Shown: positions 1-8,334, numbered from the stretch's first letter. The stretch is 18,392 nucleotides of DNA from JANWWM01 sp046292465 (GCA_046292465.1 JBKBRB010000030.1:1-18392), one strand, 5' to 3'. Program-made: numbers and translations. Notes: generated by a model from the letters alone, not told the origin.

Positions 1-156
1 ATCTACGCCAACGGCATATTTAATTTTCTTTGAGAAGGTTCGAATCGGTGAATTAGCACCGCACCCGACATCGAGGAGGGAGTCGCCTGCACTTAAAACT
101 TCTTGTTCGAGCCGAAGGAAGTATTCGATAGAAAGGTTATGTAATGCTTCAAGCAT
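1..156 (-). CDS. SAM-dependent methyltransferase, N-terminal fragment
   Basis: This is the first 52 codons of a gene that runs off the left edge of the window. Reading the minus strand from the ATG at 156 gives a protein starting MLEALHNLSIEYFLRLEQEV, followed by LLDVGCGANSPIRTF. DVGCG at about residues 29-33 is motif I of class I (Rossmann-fold) SAM methyltransferases, where the glycine-rich loop holds the cofactor. The downstream segment ending in VGVD fits the strand carrying the acidic residue that binds the SAM ribose. The start is only one base after the TAG stop of the flippase gene, so translation is probably coupled and the two products may act in one pathway. The substrate cannot be told from this fragment. 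Such enzymes next to flippases often modify sugars or lipids, but that is inference. Confidence 0.75.
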   Translation of the reverse strand, partial: MLEALHNLSIEYFLRLEQEVLSAGDSLLDVGCGANSPIRTFSKKIKYAVGVD

Positions 157-157
157 G

Positions 158-1501
158 CTATTTCAGTATTGAATCAGGTTGCCTACGAAATGAGAAAAAT
201 AAAAATCCTGCGGCACTTGTAGTGCCAATTAGTTCAAATAAAACCCACGCGGTTGCAGGTGCGAAAGTGCCCCAACTTGAAAGCAATAGCAAGTTAAGCG
301 CGACGATTGCCAGCAGTTGAGCCACGCGAACCGCCCACTGCGCTTTGGCATAATCAAAATTGTAAGCAAGCCAAGTGAACGGTGAAGCAACGATTGCAAC
401 GATAAAGCGCACGCACAAGAGGCTTGTCAGCCAAATGCCGCTCCGATAGGCTTCTCCAAACAAAAAAGGAATTACTTGTGGCACAAGCAGCGCATAAACT
501 AACCCGATAGCCCCAACGCCGACAACGGTTTTCAATGACGCCTTCAAAAAACTTCCGACTTGCTCACGCACTTTGATTGCCGATGCCTCAGGCGCGATTG
601 TGCCATCAACCGATTCTTGAATTGCCACGAGCGGTGATGCAACGCGCTGAGCCATGCCATAAACACCGATTTCAGGTTTCGTTAGAAAGTATCCCATCAG
701 CCAAATATCGACGCGCGAGGCGAGCGCGAAGAGCAGTCCCGAAGGCATGATGAACAGCAAATACTGCGTTGGCGAAAGAAATTCTGTGTCGCTACTGAAC
801 TCGCGCTTGAACGGCGCAAGCACAAACTGCTTCGGCTCTGCAATGCATGCTTTGAACGTAGCAATGTCCCAATAAGTCTTTTTCGGCATCATCATTAAGC
901 CGACAATTAAAATCAAGACCGAGCTCACGACGCCCGATATGACGACCGCCGTCAGCGACCACGCCCCGCTAACCTGCAAATACAATAGCGGCAGCAAATT
1001 AAACAGCGATTGCATCGCAATCAGCACCCCTGCTTGTTTGAAAGTTTGTTTGGATTGAAAATAAACAATCGGCATGGAGAGCATTGAACTTGCAAAACCT
1101 GTCAGAAGAGCCAGTTGCATGAGCGGCGCAAGTGACGCGTTCCCCCAGACTTCGGCTACGACGGGCGCAAGCAAGAGAAAGAGCAACACAAACGAACAGA
1201 GGGAAAGGAATTTCAAACGCACGCCCCAATTCATCAACGCAGTATGTTCTTCTTCGTGCGTGGCGACTTTTGCGGCATAGCGCAGAACGGTTTGGTTGAT
1301 GCCTAAATCCGACAGCACCAGCATGAGCATGTAGTATCCAAAAATGAGGGTGTAGGCACCGACATCGTCAACGCTCAAGCCGCGCACGATTAAAAGCGAA
1401 CTCGCCACATTTGCGATGAGCCCGAAGGTTCTCGGAACAATTAGCGTCAGAAAGTTTTCAAAACCACGAAATTGCGCGAAGCGTGTCGTCCAGTTTTTCA
1501 A
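158..1501 (-). CDS. Polysaccharide/O-antigen flippase (Wzx-like, MATE-like fold)
   Basis: This 447-residue, strongly hydrophobic protein fits the usual length and pattern of Wzx/polysaccharide biosynthesis membrane proteins of the MOP exporter superfamily (about 12 membrane spans). The N-terminus, with PRTFGLIANVASSLLIVRGL followed by DVGAYTLIFGYY, resembles the family's first two helices. The later SRVDIWLMGYFLTKPEIGVYG, from around residue 260, matches the internal repeat of the second half. The family moves undecaprenyl- or lipid-linked sugars across the inner membrane; the actual cargo here is unknown. The start is TTG at 1501-1499. GAGA at 1510-1507, just after the TAA of the hydrolase gene, gives a plausible ribosome-binding site five bases away. 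The gene lies between the hydrolase (9-base gap) and the methyltransferase (1-base gap), so it is surely in one transcript with them. Confidence 0.85.
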   Translation of the reverse strand: MKNWTTRFAQFRGFENFLTLIVPRTFGLIANVASSLLIVRGLSVDDVGAYTLIFGYYMLMLVLSDLGINQTVLRYAAKVATHEEEHTALMNWGVRLKFLSLCSFVLLFLLLAPVVAEVWGNASLAPLMQLALLTGFASSMLSMPIVYFQSKQTFKQAGVLIAMQSLFNLLPLLYLQVSGAWSLTAVVISGVVSSVLILIVGLMMMPKKTYWDIATFKACIAEPKQFVLAPFKREFSSDTEFLSPTQYLLFIMPSGLLFALASRVDIWLMGYFLTKPEIGVYGMAQRVASPLVAIQESVDGTIAPEASAIKVREQVGSFLKASLKTVVGVGAIGLVYALLVPQVIPFLFGEAYRSGIWLTSLLCVRFIVAIVASPFTWLAYNFDYAKAQWAVRVAQLLAIVALNLLLLSSWGTFAPATAWVLFELIGTTSAAGFLFFSFRRQPDSILK

Positions 1502-1510
1502 GAGCGTCTC

Positions 1511-2224
1511 TTAACTAAATTGATGGGCGGGTGTTGGAAGAAGAAATGACTGCCATTGCTCGACAGCAGGCTTTGCGCCATACCAATTCGCAAACGGTGC
1601 AGGCAGATGTTCAACTCCATCAATGACGATGTGTTTTGCACCATTGAGATAGCAAGCCTCGATAGGCACAATGCCGTCGCCGTCCGAATTGCCATCGCCG
1701 AAGGTGTTGCGGTAAAATTCAAACGCCATGCGCTCTTGCAGTGAGCCGTCTTGCTTGCCTTTTCGGAACGAACTGGCAACGGAAACAACCTCGACTTGTT
1801 CAAAGAAATTGGGCTCGAGATGCTTGGCAATGAAATCCATTTTCAATTTAGCGTATCGCTCAATGCTTTGAAATGGCGTGCCGAGCGTGATGAGTTTGTG
1901 AATGCTCTTGTTGGAATAAGCGTCGCCGTAAAATGATTTTCCCAGCAGGTAAATCAGCGCGACGGTGCCGCCACCGCTGTGAGCGACCACTGTAATGGGT
2001 TCATTGGGGAAGCGCGCTTCAACTTGCATGACAGTTTGGTGCAGTTGTTTCATCACGCGATTGGTCGAGCGTTCAGGCGACGGAGGAAAGCCAATCCAAT
2101 CCAGCGTATTGATTGGAACGATAAAAATTTTTTCAGGCGGCACAAGAGGCGCAAGGTTGCGCTTCATTTCTTCGTAGAGTGTGCTCCAAAGCCCTACGCC
2201 TGCCAGTAAGACGACTGGGTTCAC
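1511..2224 (-). CDS. Alpha/beta hydrolase (lipase/esterase-like)
   Basis: An alpha/beta-hydrolase-fold protein of about 237 residues. It opens with the strand NPVVLLAGVGLWSTLYEEM, has the nucleophile elbow VVAHSGGG (Ser about 83, an AxSxG form of GxSxG) and the LITLGTPF segment typical of lipase/PGAP1-like members. It ends with a candidate acid in GDGIVP (Asp about 183) and a catalytic His in GVEHLP (about 206). No signal peptide is seen, so it is probably cytoplasmic. The start is uncertain. GTG at 2224 lies two bases after the stop of the upstream gene and puts the conserved strand at the N-terminus. GTG codons at 2263 and 2269 would overlap the upstream gene by about 40 bases, and the 2263 one has a GAAGAG five bases ahead. 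The substrate is unknown; an acyl-lipid or acylated glycan would fit the flippase neighbour, but this is inference. Confidence 0.8.
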   Translation of the reverse strand: MNPVVLLAGVGLWSTLYEEMKRNLAPLVPPEKIFIVPINTLDWIGFPPSPERSTNRVMKQLHQTVMQVEARFPNEPITVVAHSGGGTVALIYLLGKSFYGDAYSNKSIHKLITLGTPFQSIERYAKLKMDFIAKHLEPNFFEQVEVVSVASSFRKGKQDGSLQERMAFEFYRNTFGDGNSDGDGIVPIEACYLNGAKHIVIDGVEHLPAPFANWYGAKPAVEQWQSFLLPTPAHQFS

Positions 2225-2226
2225 GG

Positions 2227-3630
2227 CTATCGCAAATAGTATTGTAGCGGGTTCGGTTTGCACGGACACTCTTCGGCAATCGAGATGCCTTTGGCAATCA
2301 AGCCTTGATTACGCACTTCGTAGAGGCGCGGCACCATTTTATCGCGCAGTTGAATCGGGCTAACAGGGTTGATGTAAATGCTGGTGTTGCCCTCAAAGCC
2401 TGCGGGAATGTTGATGCGCCACTTGATGAGCACTTTCCAAGGCATGTTATAGACGGAGTCAATCGGCGTGTAATACCACTCTTCGTTGCATGAGATTTGA
2501 CTGCCCATCGCCACATGGCAAGCGTGAACCAAATCGCTGACGCCTTTAATTTCTTCTGGCTTGTGCTCCTGCGGTCGAGAGTGAATCGACTTCGAGTAAA
2601 TCGCGAGCGTTGGATAGCGTTGCCCAATAGAGGCGTAAGCAATCGCGTAGTCGTTTTCGGCAAAAATTAAGTTGTAGTGCGCCGCCATGTTCGGACCGTA
2701 TTCGTTGAAGATGTTTGGACTTTTGCGCACCATTTGAATTTGCGATTCAATCGAGATAGACCACGAATCCAATCCGACGAGTTGTTTGTGGATATGGTCG
2801 AACGAAGCGCCTGCGGGTTTGAGCCAATTTTGGAACACGCTCACATAACGCACATAGCGGTTGTTGGCGTAAATATCTTTGAGTGCGTCGATGGTTGCAA
2901 GGAAGTATTGATAATGCTCTTCGGGCGTCATTTCGCCGGAACTGAAGAGTTCGCAGTCGTATTGCGCGTTGGGCTTATAGTGGCGTGAGGCGATGATAAG
3001 TTCATGGCTTCCACCAAAGAAAGCATCTGCCATTTGCAGTTTTTCGTCGACGCTCATGCTTGCGATTTCTTCCGCCGTTTTGCCAGAGCGCGAGAGTTTG
3101 AAATCAATCACATTCAAGACATGCTTCAAGCCGTCGGTTTCGGAGAGGTATCGCTCTTTCCATTCCAACTGCTTTTTCGTCATGCGGAAGTTGTAGTTCT
3201 TACGCCAGTAGTCGAGTGAGACGATTTCGAAGAGGTTGCCGGTGCGGCGAAATTCGGCTTTGGTGTTGAAGTATTGCGATGCTGGCAGTTGGTAAAGTGT
3301 GCGCCAAGCGTTTGCTTCGTGCACCACACGGGCTTTTTCGGGTGGCGTTTCAAAGTAGCGTGTTTCACAAAACGAGCAAATGTCTTCTTTTTCTTTGACC
3401 TCGATTGGTTTTGCCGTTTTCGGAATCTCGTTGTCGATGGGTTTATTGCCACGCCCAGGCACTGCCCAAACTTCTGAGCCTGTGAAGGGGTTAATTTGCT
3501 TGACTGTCCCATCAGGCATTTGGTAGTAATAAGCATCGTAGCGCAGTGAAGGCAAGTTGCCTATAGCATCTTCGGTAAGCACTTTTTTTGCTCCAGACAT
3601 AGTCGGTTGGTTGAAGTAAAATAAAAACAT
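2227..3630 (-). CDS. DUF4921-family, GalT/HIT-like protein
   Basis: A 467-residue protein that I recognise as DUF4921, a family distantly related to galactose-1-phosphate uridylyltransferase (GalT, HIT superfamily). Visible support is a CSFC pair (Cys85, Cys88), which could bind zinc as in GalT, and the core segment from FQNWLKPAGASFDHIHKQL. There His279-x-His281-x-Gln283 matches the GalT HPHxQ active site; His281 would be the nucleotidylated histidine. A second cysteine/tryptophan-rich block (SCNEEWYYTP) and a repeat-like C-terminal half fit the two-lobed GalT fold. A nucleotidyl- or phosphoryl-transfer role on a sugar phosphate is inference. The ATG at 3630 has a good ribosome-binding site (AAGGAG, seven bases upstream), unusual in this window, and it is first in the tight unit leading to the hydrolase, flippase and methyltransferase. 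Confidence 0.75.
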   Translation of the reverse strand: MFLFYFNQPTMSGAKKVLTEDAIGNLPSLRYDAYYYQMPDGTVKQINPFTGSEVWAVPGRGNKPIDNEIPKTAKPIEVKEKEDICSFCETRYFETPPEKARVVHEANAWRTLYQLPASQYFNTKAEFRRTGNLFEIVSLDYWRKNYNFRMTKKQLEWKERYLSETDGLKHVLNVIDFKLSRSGKTAEEIASMSVDEKLQMADAFFGGSHELIIASRHYKPNAQYDCELFSSGEMTPEEHYQYFLATIDALKDIYANNRYVRYVSVFQNWLKPAGASFDHIHKQLVGLDSWSISIESQIQMVRKSPNIFNEYGPNMAAHYNLIFAENDYAIAYASIGQRYPTLAIYSKSIHSRPQEHKPEEIKGVSDLVHACHVAMGSQISCNEEWYYTPIDSVYNMPWKVLIKWRINIPAGFEGNTSIYINPVSPIQLRDKMVPRLYEVRNQGLIAKGISIAEECPCKPNPLQYYLR

Positions 3631-3671
3631 ATTTCAACTCCTTACCTCTTTTTCTAACAACTGGCTTCTTG

Positions 3672-3679
3672 CAAAGGTA
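3672..3679 (-). promoter_or_regulatory. Candidate -7 promoter element before the DUF4921 gene
   Basis: Minus-strand TACCTTTG is an exact match to the Bacteroidota -7 consensus TAnnTTTG. It sits 41 bases upstream of the ATG at 3630, in the 77-base gap after the substrate-binding-protein gene. A convincing -33 TTTG is missing; only TGTTTC lies at roughly the right place. If used, it would give the four-gene unit its own start. Confidence 0.45.
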
Positions 3680-3707
3680 AGGAATTTGCGCCAAGAAACA
3701 TGCGATG

Positions 3708-4655
3708 TTATGATTTCTCAAAGCCGTTTGGAACGGATAGTCCGAGTTCCTTCAAAGTATTTTCGTTGTAAATGCGTTTGCGGAGTTTGACTTCATCAGG
3801 CGGGATGTTCTTTTCGCCTTTCAAAATGCGCACGGCTTTTTCGCCTGCTTGCTTTCCCCACATGTAAAAATCTGCGCCGTAAGCCATCAATGCGCCGCGC
3901 TCGACCAAGCCTGCTTCGCTCGACACAATTGGGATTTTTTTCGTCATGAACGTTTGGTAGATGGTTTCAAAACTTGAGAAAATGATGTTGTCGGGAAGCG
4001 CGAAGAAGACATCGATATTGCGTCCAAGCAGTGAGAGCGCAACTTGTTGTGATTCGTTAGAAGCAACTGCGCCTGCTTCAACCAGTGTTAATCCTAATTG
4101 CTCACAGGTTTTGCGCAAACGCGCCACTGCATTAACGGCGTTAGGCTCACTGCTGTTGTAAATCGTGCCGACGCGCTTGGCATTTGGAAACACTTGCTTG
4201 ATGAGCGCGACGCTGGTGTCGATGTAGGCAAGCGTTTCGTAAGTGCCTGAAAGATTTTGAGGCGCATTGCCTTTTTCGTCGGTCAAGCCTGCCAAGTCAG
4301 GACGCGGGGCAACCATCATGCAAATTGGAATTTCTTTGGTGCGCTGCACAGCGGCAATGGTTGCAATTGTCGGATTGGTCGCAATCAGTGCGACTTTTTC
4401 TGAAATGAAATACTCTATGGCTTGATTGAGCGTCGCATTGTCGCCTTGCGCGTTGCGCTCGATAATCTCGATATTCTTGCCGTTCTCGAATCCGCCCTCT
4501 TTGAGCGCATCATAAAAGCCTTGCTTGGCTTTGTCGAGCGTGGCATCGACGAACATTTGTGCGTAGCCCACTTTCGGCAACGACGGTTTCGGCGCACACC
4601 CTATGCCCAACGCCAGACAACTAAGCCATATAGCAAAGAATTTGCAAGCGGTCAT
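3708..4655 (-). CDS. ABC-type substrate-binding lipoprotein (ABC_sub_bind / TrpX-like)
   Basis: A protein of 315 residues from the ATG at 4655; a TTG at 4661 would add two residues. The N-terminus is a lipoprotein signal: a hydrophobic stretch ending in the lipobox LGIGC, with the lipidated Cys at about residue 20. The mature part has the periplasmic-binding-protein type 1 layout of the ABC_sub_bind family (PF04392): KVGYAQMF at the start, DATLDKAKQGFYDALKEGGF, then IATNPTIATIAAVQ and KRVGTIYNSSEPNA at the lobe boundary. Known relatives bind small ligands such as aromatic amino acids; the ligand here cannot be read. These proteins are usually encoded beside a permease and an ATPase, but neither is near, so the gene is an orphan in this window. 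It is divergent from the M16 protease gene. Confidence 0.85.
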   Translation of the reverse strand: MTACKFFAIWLSCLALGIGCAPKPSLPKVGYAQMFVDATLDKAKQGFYDALKEGGFENGKNIEIIERNAQGDNATLNQAIEYFISEKVALIATNPTIATIAAVQRTKEIPICMMVAPRPDLAGLTDEKGNAPQNLSGTYETLAYIDTSVALIKQVFPNAKRVGTIYNSSEPNAVNAVARLRKTCEQLGLTLVEAGAVASNESQQVALSLLGRNIDVFFALPDNIIFSSFETIYQTFMTKKIPIVSSEAGLVERGALMAYGADFYMWGKQAGEKAVRILKGEKNIPPDEVKLRKRIYNENTLKELGLSVPNGFEKS

Positions 4656-4685
4656 ATTCAATTTTTAGTCAGATAGATAGAACCG

Positions 4686-4693
4686 CAAAAATA
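4686..4693 (-). promoter_or_regulatory. Candidate -7 promoter element before the substrate-binding lipoprotein
   Basis: Minus-strand TATTTTTG matches TAnnTTTG exactly and lies about 30 bases ahead of the ATG at 4655. No clear TTTG is present at the usual -33 distance. It shares the 154-base divergent gap with the candidate promoter of the M16 protease gene; the rest of that gap shows no other recognisable structure. Confidence 0.5.
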
Positions 4694-4746
4694 CAAATTC
4701 CTTGAAACATCGCTTAGGCTAAGCACGCATATCGCCTCGCTTCATT

Positions 4747-4777
4747 TTTGTAATCGGCATACATTTCAATACTTTCG
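4747..4777 (+). promoter_or_regulatory. Candidate promoter (-33 and -7) of the M16 protease gene
   Basis: TTTG at 4747-4750 is followed after 19 bases by TACTTTCG at 4770-4777, which differs from TAnnTTTG at one position. Element type and spacing fit the Bacteroidota promoter form. It is 32 bases ahead of the ATG at 4810. There is no Shine-Dalgarno site before that ATG. Confidence 0.5.
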
Positions 4778-4809
4778 CATTTCTCATTTAATCACAACTT
4801 CATTCGGCT

Positions 4810-7725
4810 ATGCAACGTCTTATTTCGCTTTTCTTCTTTCTGTTTGTTTCCATTGGCGCAGTTGCCAATGATTACAAGTATGAAACTGCCCCAAACGACC
4901 CCCTCAAAGCACGCATTTACACGCTGAAAAACGGTCTGAAAGTTTATATGACCGTCTACAAAAATGAGCCGCGCATTCAGACCTATATTGCCGTCCGCGC
5001 AGGAAGCAAACACGACCCTGCCGACGCCACAGGACTTGCTCATTACCTCGAGCACATGCTCTTCAAAGGCACCGATAAATTCGGCACAACGGACGCGGCA
5101 CAAGAGAAATTTTATCTCGACCAAGTCATTCGCCTTTACGACATCTACAAACGCACAACTGACGAAGCCAAACGCGCGACACTTTATCGACAAATCGACA
5201 GCCTCTCGTTCCTTGCCTCAAAATTCGCTATCGCAAATGAATATGATAAAATGCTTGCCTCAATGGGTGCGAAAGGCACGAACGCTTACACATGGGTGGA
5301 GCAAACCGTTTATGTCAATGATATTCCCTCGAATCAGTTAGAAAAATGGTTGGAAGTTGAAGCCGAGCGGTTCCGTAACCCAGTCATGCGGCTCTTCCAT
5401 ACCGAACTTGAAGTCGTTTATGAAGAAAAAAATCGCACGCTCGATAGCGACCAACGCAAAGTCTTTTATGAACTCTTCGCTAACCTTTTCCAAAAACATC
5501 AATACGGCACACAAACCACCATCGGCACGATTGAGCATCTGAAAAATCCTTCCATTCAAGCCGTCATTGATTACTACAACACTTACTATGTGCCGAACAA
5601 CATGGCAATTTGCCTTTCAGGCGATTTCAATCCCGATGAAGCCATTCGCTTGATTGACGCCAAGTTCGGCGCGTTCAAACCGAAAGATATACCGAAATTT
5701 GTTCCTGCAAAGGAAGATGAAATTCGCACGCCGATTGTGCGCACCGTCTATGGACCCGATGCGGAATTCGTTACGTTTGGCTATCGCTTCGCTGGTGCTG
5801 GCACAAGAGACGCCGACATGATTACGATGTGCGATATGCTTCTTTCCAACGGCACAGCAGGACTTATCGACCTCAATCTCAATCAAAATCAAAAGGTGCT
5901 GAATGCTGGTTCTAGCGTTACCGTCATGCGCGATTATTCTGTTCACCAATTCAGAGGACAGCCGCGTCAAGGGCAATCGCTCGAAGAAGTTCAATCGCTG
6001 ATTCTTGCGGAAATTGAAAATCTCAAAAAGGGAAATTTTCCCGATTGGCTCTTGCAAGCAACCATCACCGATTTGAAGTTGCAACTCACGAAGCAATATG
6101 AATCCAACGCCGCACGCGCGAGTGCCTTCGTTACAGCATTTGTAACCTTTCAAGAGTGGAAAGATTACATCTCACAAATTGACCGTCTTTCCAAAATCAC
6201 GAAGAAAGATGTGATGGATTTTGCCAAGAAGCACTATCGGAACAATTACGTGGTCGTCTATAAGCGCACTGGTGTGGATAGCACGGTTCAAAAGGTAACC
6301 AAGCCGCCGATTACGCCTGTTCAAGTCAATCGCGAGGCAATGTCGCCTTTTGTGAAAACCATTCTTGAAAAGCCAGCCGCGCCCATTGAGCCTGTTTTTC
6401 TTGACTTCAAAAAAGATATTGAAGAAACCGCTTTGCGGAACGGCATTCCTGTTCTCTACAAGCGCAACGAAGAAAACGACCTCTTCGAGATGAGTTACAT
6501 TTTAGATATGGGAACTGCTTCAGAGAAGAAACTCGCCGTTGCCTTGCCTTATTTGGAATATCTCGGCACAAGCAAACTCACACCGAATCAAATCAAAGAA
6601 GAGTTCTACAAACTTGGCTGTTCGTTCTCGGTTTCTGCGTCGGAAGATGAAGTTTATGTGCGCCTTTCAGGGTTGCAAGAAAATTTTTCTAAAGCCCTCG
6701 ACCTTTTTGAATCGCTACTTGCCGACGCACAGCCTAACCCTGCTGCGCTTACCAACTTGGTGCAAGACATTTTGAAATCTCGCGCCAATCAAAAATTGAA
6801 TAAAGGCATTATTCTCAATCGTGCGATGGCAAGCTACGCCAAGTATGGAAAGGAATCACCTTTCACGCACATTCTTTCTGAATCAGAGCTCAAAGCCCTT
6901 TCGCCCGAAGAACTCGTTGCGCTTATTCAATCGCTGACCCGTTACGAACATCGGATTTTGTTCTATGGTCCAATGTCCAAAGAAAGTTTAGTCCAGACTT
7001 TGAACCGCTTGCATCGTGCGCCCGACACACGTCAGCCTGTTTTAGCGGCGAAGCAATTTCCTGAACTCTCGATTAACGAGAACCAAGTTTATTATGTGGA
7101 TTACGACATGAAGCAGGCGGAAATTCTATTCTTAGCAAAAGATGCACCGTATAATCCTGAACTTGCAGTTATATCGCGCTTTTTCAACGAGTATTACGGA
7201 ATGGGCATGTCGAGCGTCGTGTTTCAAGAACTTCGTGAATCGCGCGCGCTGGCGTATTCGACTTTCGCGTATTTTCAAACGCCGAATCGCAAAGACCGCT
7301 CACACTATGTTGTTTGCTATATCGGCGCGCAAGCCGATAAACTCAAAGAAGCCGTCGACGGCATGATGGAACTCAACAACAACATGCCCGAAGCCGAACC
7401 GCTTTTCAATTCAGCGCGCGCATCGGTTATTTCTCAATTGCAAACCGAGCGTATTACCAAAGCCGACGTCCTCTATCAATACGAAGCGGCTAAAAAGATG
7501 GGACTTGACTATGACCTTCGCCGTGATGTTTATGAAAAATCTAAAACGCTCACCCTTGCTGAACTCAAAGATTTTCATGCCAAACACTATCAAAATCGCA
7601 AGTATGTGTTTTTGGTGATTGGCAACGAGGCGGCATTGGATATGAAAGTGTTGGAAAAACTCGGCAAAGTCAAGAAACTTTCGCTTCCTGAACTCTTTGG
7701 CGAAGAGGTCAAAACTGCCAACTAA
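4810..7725 (+). CDS. Secreted M16 (insulinase/pitrilysin-type) zinc protease
   Basis: A 971-residue two-half M16 metallopeptidase. Residues 1-20 form a signal peptide (basic start, LISLFFFLFVSIG core, cleavage probably after AVA or nearby), so it is likely periplasmic. The inverted zinc motif HxxEH is HYLEH at 78-82, with His78 and His82 as ligands and Glu81 as catalytic base. The third ligand is a Glu in EVVYEEKNR (Glu205/206). Between them is an extra helical stretch of about 55 residues (roughly 95-150) compared with short M16 proteins. The second half, from about residue 530 (ETALRNGIPVLYKR), repeats the fold without HxxEH and is the usual non-catalytic half that closes the peptide chamber. 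The stop lies close to engB, with about 30 bases to its likely start, so co-transcription is plausible. The peptide substrate is unknown. Confidence 0.92.
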   Translation: MQRLISLFFFLFVSIGAVANDYKYETAPNDPLKARIYTLKNGLKVYMTVYKNEPRIQTYIAVRAGSKHDPADATGLAHYLEHMLFKGTDKFGTTDAAQEKFYLDQVIRLYDIYKRTTDEAKRATLYRQIDSLSFLASKFAIANEYDKMLASMGAKGTNAYTWVEQTVYVNDIPSNQLEKWLEVEAERFRNPVMRLFHTELEVVYEEKNRTLDSDQRKVFYELFANLFQKHQYGTQTTIGTIEHLKNPSIQAVIDYYNTYYVPNNMAICLSGDFNPDEAIRLIDAKFGAFKPKDIPKFVPAKEDEIRTPIVRTVYGPDAEFVTFGYRFAGAGTRDADMITMCDMLLSNGTAGLIDLNLNQNQKVLNAGSSVTVMRDYSVHQFRGQPRQGQSLEEVQSLILAEIENLKKGNFPDWLLQATITDLKLQLTKQYESNAARASAFVTAFVTFQEWKDYISQIDRLSKITKKDVMDFAKKHYRNNYVVVYKRTGVDSTVQKVTKPPITPVQVNREAMSPFVKTILEKPAAPIEPVFLDFKKDIEETALRNGIPVLYKRNEENDLFEMSYILDMGTASEKKLAVALPYLEYLGTSKLTPNQIKEEFYKLGCSFSVSASEDEVYVRLSGLQENFSKALDLFESLLADAQPNPAALTNLVQDILKSRANQKLNKGIILNRAMASYAKYGKESPFTHILSESELKALSPEELVALIQSLTRYEHRILFYGPMSKESLVQTLNRLHRAPDTRQPVLAAKQFPELSINENQVYYVDYDMKQAEILFLAKDAPYNPELAVISRFFNEYYGMGMSSVVFQELRESRALAYSTFAYFQTPNRKDRSHYVVCYIGAQADKLKEAVDGMMELNNNMPEAEPLFNSARASVISQLQTERITKADVLYQYEAAKKMGLDYDLRRDVYEKSKTLTLAELKDFHAKHYQNRKYVFLVIGNEAALDMKVLEKLGKVKKLSLPELFGEEVKTAN

Positions 7726-7755
7726 CTTTGAGTGAAGGACTCGCAGTCATTGCAG

Positions 7756-8334
7756 ATGAAAATTACATCGGCGGAATTTGTTAAAAGCGTGGTCAAGGTT
7801 GAAGACTTGCCGAAAGATAATTTTCCTGAAATTGCCTTTGTTGGGCGTTCCAATGTTGGCAAGTCGTCGCTTCTGAACGCACTGATGAAAAAGAAACTGG
7901 CCTACACAAGCGCAACACCTGGCAAGACGCGAGAAATCAACTACTTTCGCATCAATCAAAAATTTTATTTTGTTGATTTGCCCGGCTACGGCTACGCCAA
8001 AGTTTCAAAGGCGGAACAAGATAGATGGAAAGTATTGTTAGAAGCGTATTTGCAGAACCGTCCGCAGTTGAAACTCTGTTTGCTCCTGATTGATGCACGC
8101 CACCCTGATTTAGAAAATGACAAGCAGATGGCGGAGTTTCTGTATTTTTACGGTAGGCGATTTGCAATCGCGCGCACCAAAGTCGATAAGCTCAAAAAAA
8201 AGTCGGAACGCGACACTTCACGCAAAACATCCGAGTCGTTTTTTTCAAATTATGAATTTATGCTCGATGTGTCCGCACACAGCGGCGAGGGGGTTTTAGA
8301 CCTTGTTAAGCACATTTCAGAGTATCTTTCCTAA
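7756..8334 (+). CDS. engB: Ribosome biogenesis GTPase EngB/YsxC
   Basis: A 192-residue TrmE-Era-EngA-EngB-Septin family GTPase that assists late assembly of the large ribosomal subunit. The GTP motifs are clear in order: G1 GRSNVGKSS, G2 region TPGKTREINYF, G3 DLPGYG, G4 TKVDK and G5 VSAHSGEG. The protein is close to family length. I chose ATG 7756 because MKITSAEFVKSVVK lines up with the known N-terminus of B. subtilis YsxC (MKVTKSEIV, from memory). An in-frame GTG at 7732 would add eight residues but has no ribosome-binding site in front. A GAAGGA at 7734-7739 is rather far from the ATG; an in-frame TTG at 7750 is a third option. It sits between the M16 protease and glgA genes, all on the plus strand. 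Confidence 0.93.
   Translation: MKITSAEFVKSVVKVEDLPKDNFPEIAFVGRSNVGKSSLLNALMKKKLAYTSATPGKTREINYFRINQKFYFVDLPGYGYAKVSKAEQDRWKVLLEAYLQNRPQLKLCLLLIDARHPDLENDKQMAEFLYFYGRRFAIARTKVDKLKKKSERDTSRKTSESFFSNYEFMLDVSAHSGEGVLDLVKHISEYLS
8303..8330 (+). promoter_or_regulatory. Weak candidate promoter ahead of glgA
   Basis: TTG at 8303-8305, 17 bases, then TATCTTTC at 8323-8330 (one mismatch to TAnnTTTG). It lies in the last codons of engB, about 43 bases before the glgA ATG. Coding constraint could explain it, so support is weak. Confidence 0.25.

Noticed and set aside
5617..6153. Long open frame on the minus strand opposite the M16 protease gene (178 codons)
   Set aside because: The plus-strand frame has clear M16 features throughout; the reverse frame shows no recognisable domain and no start signals.
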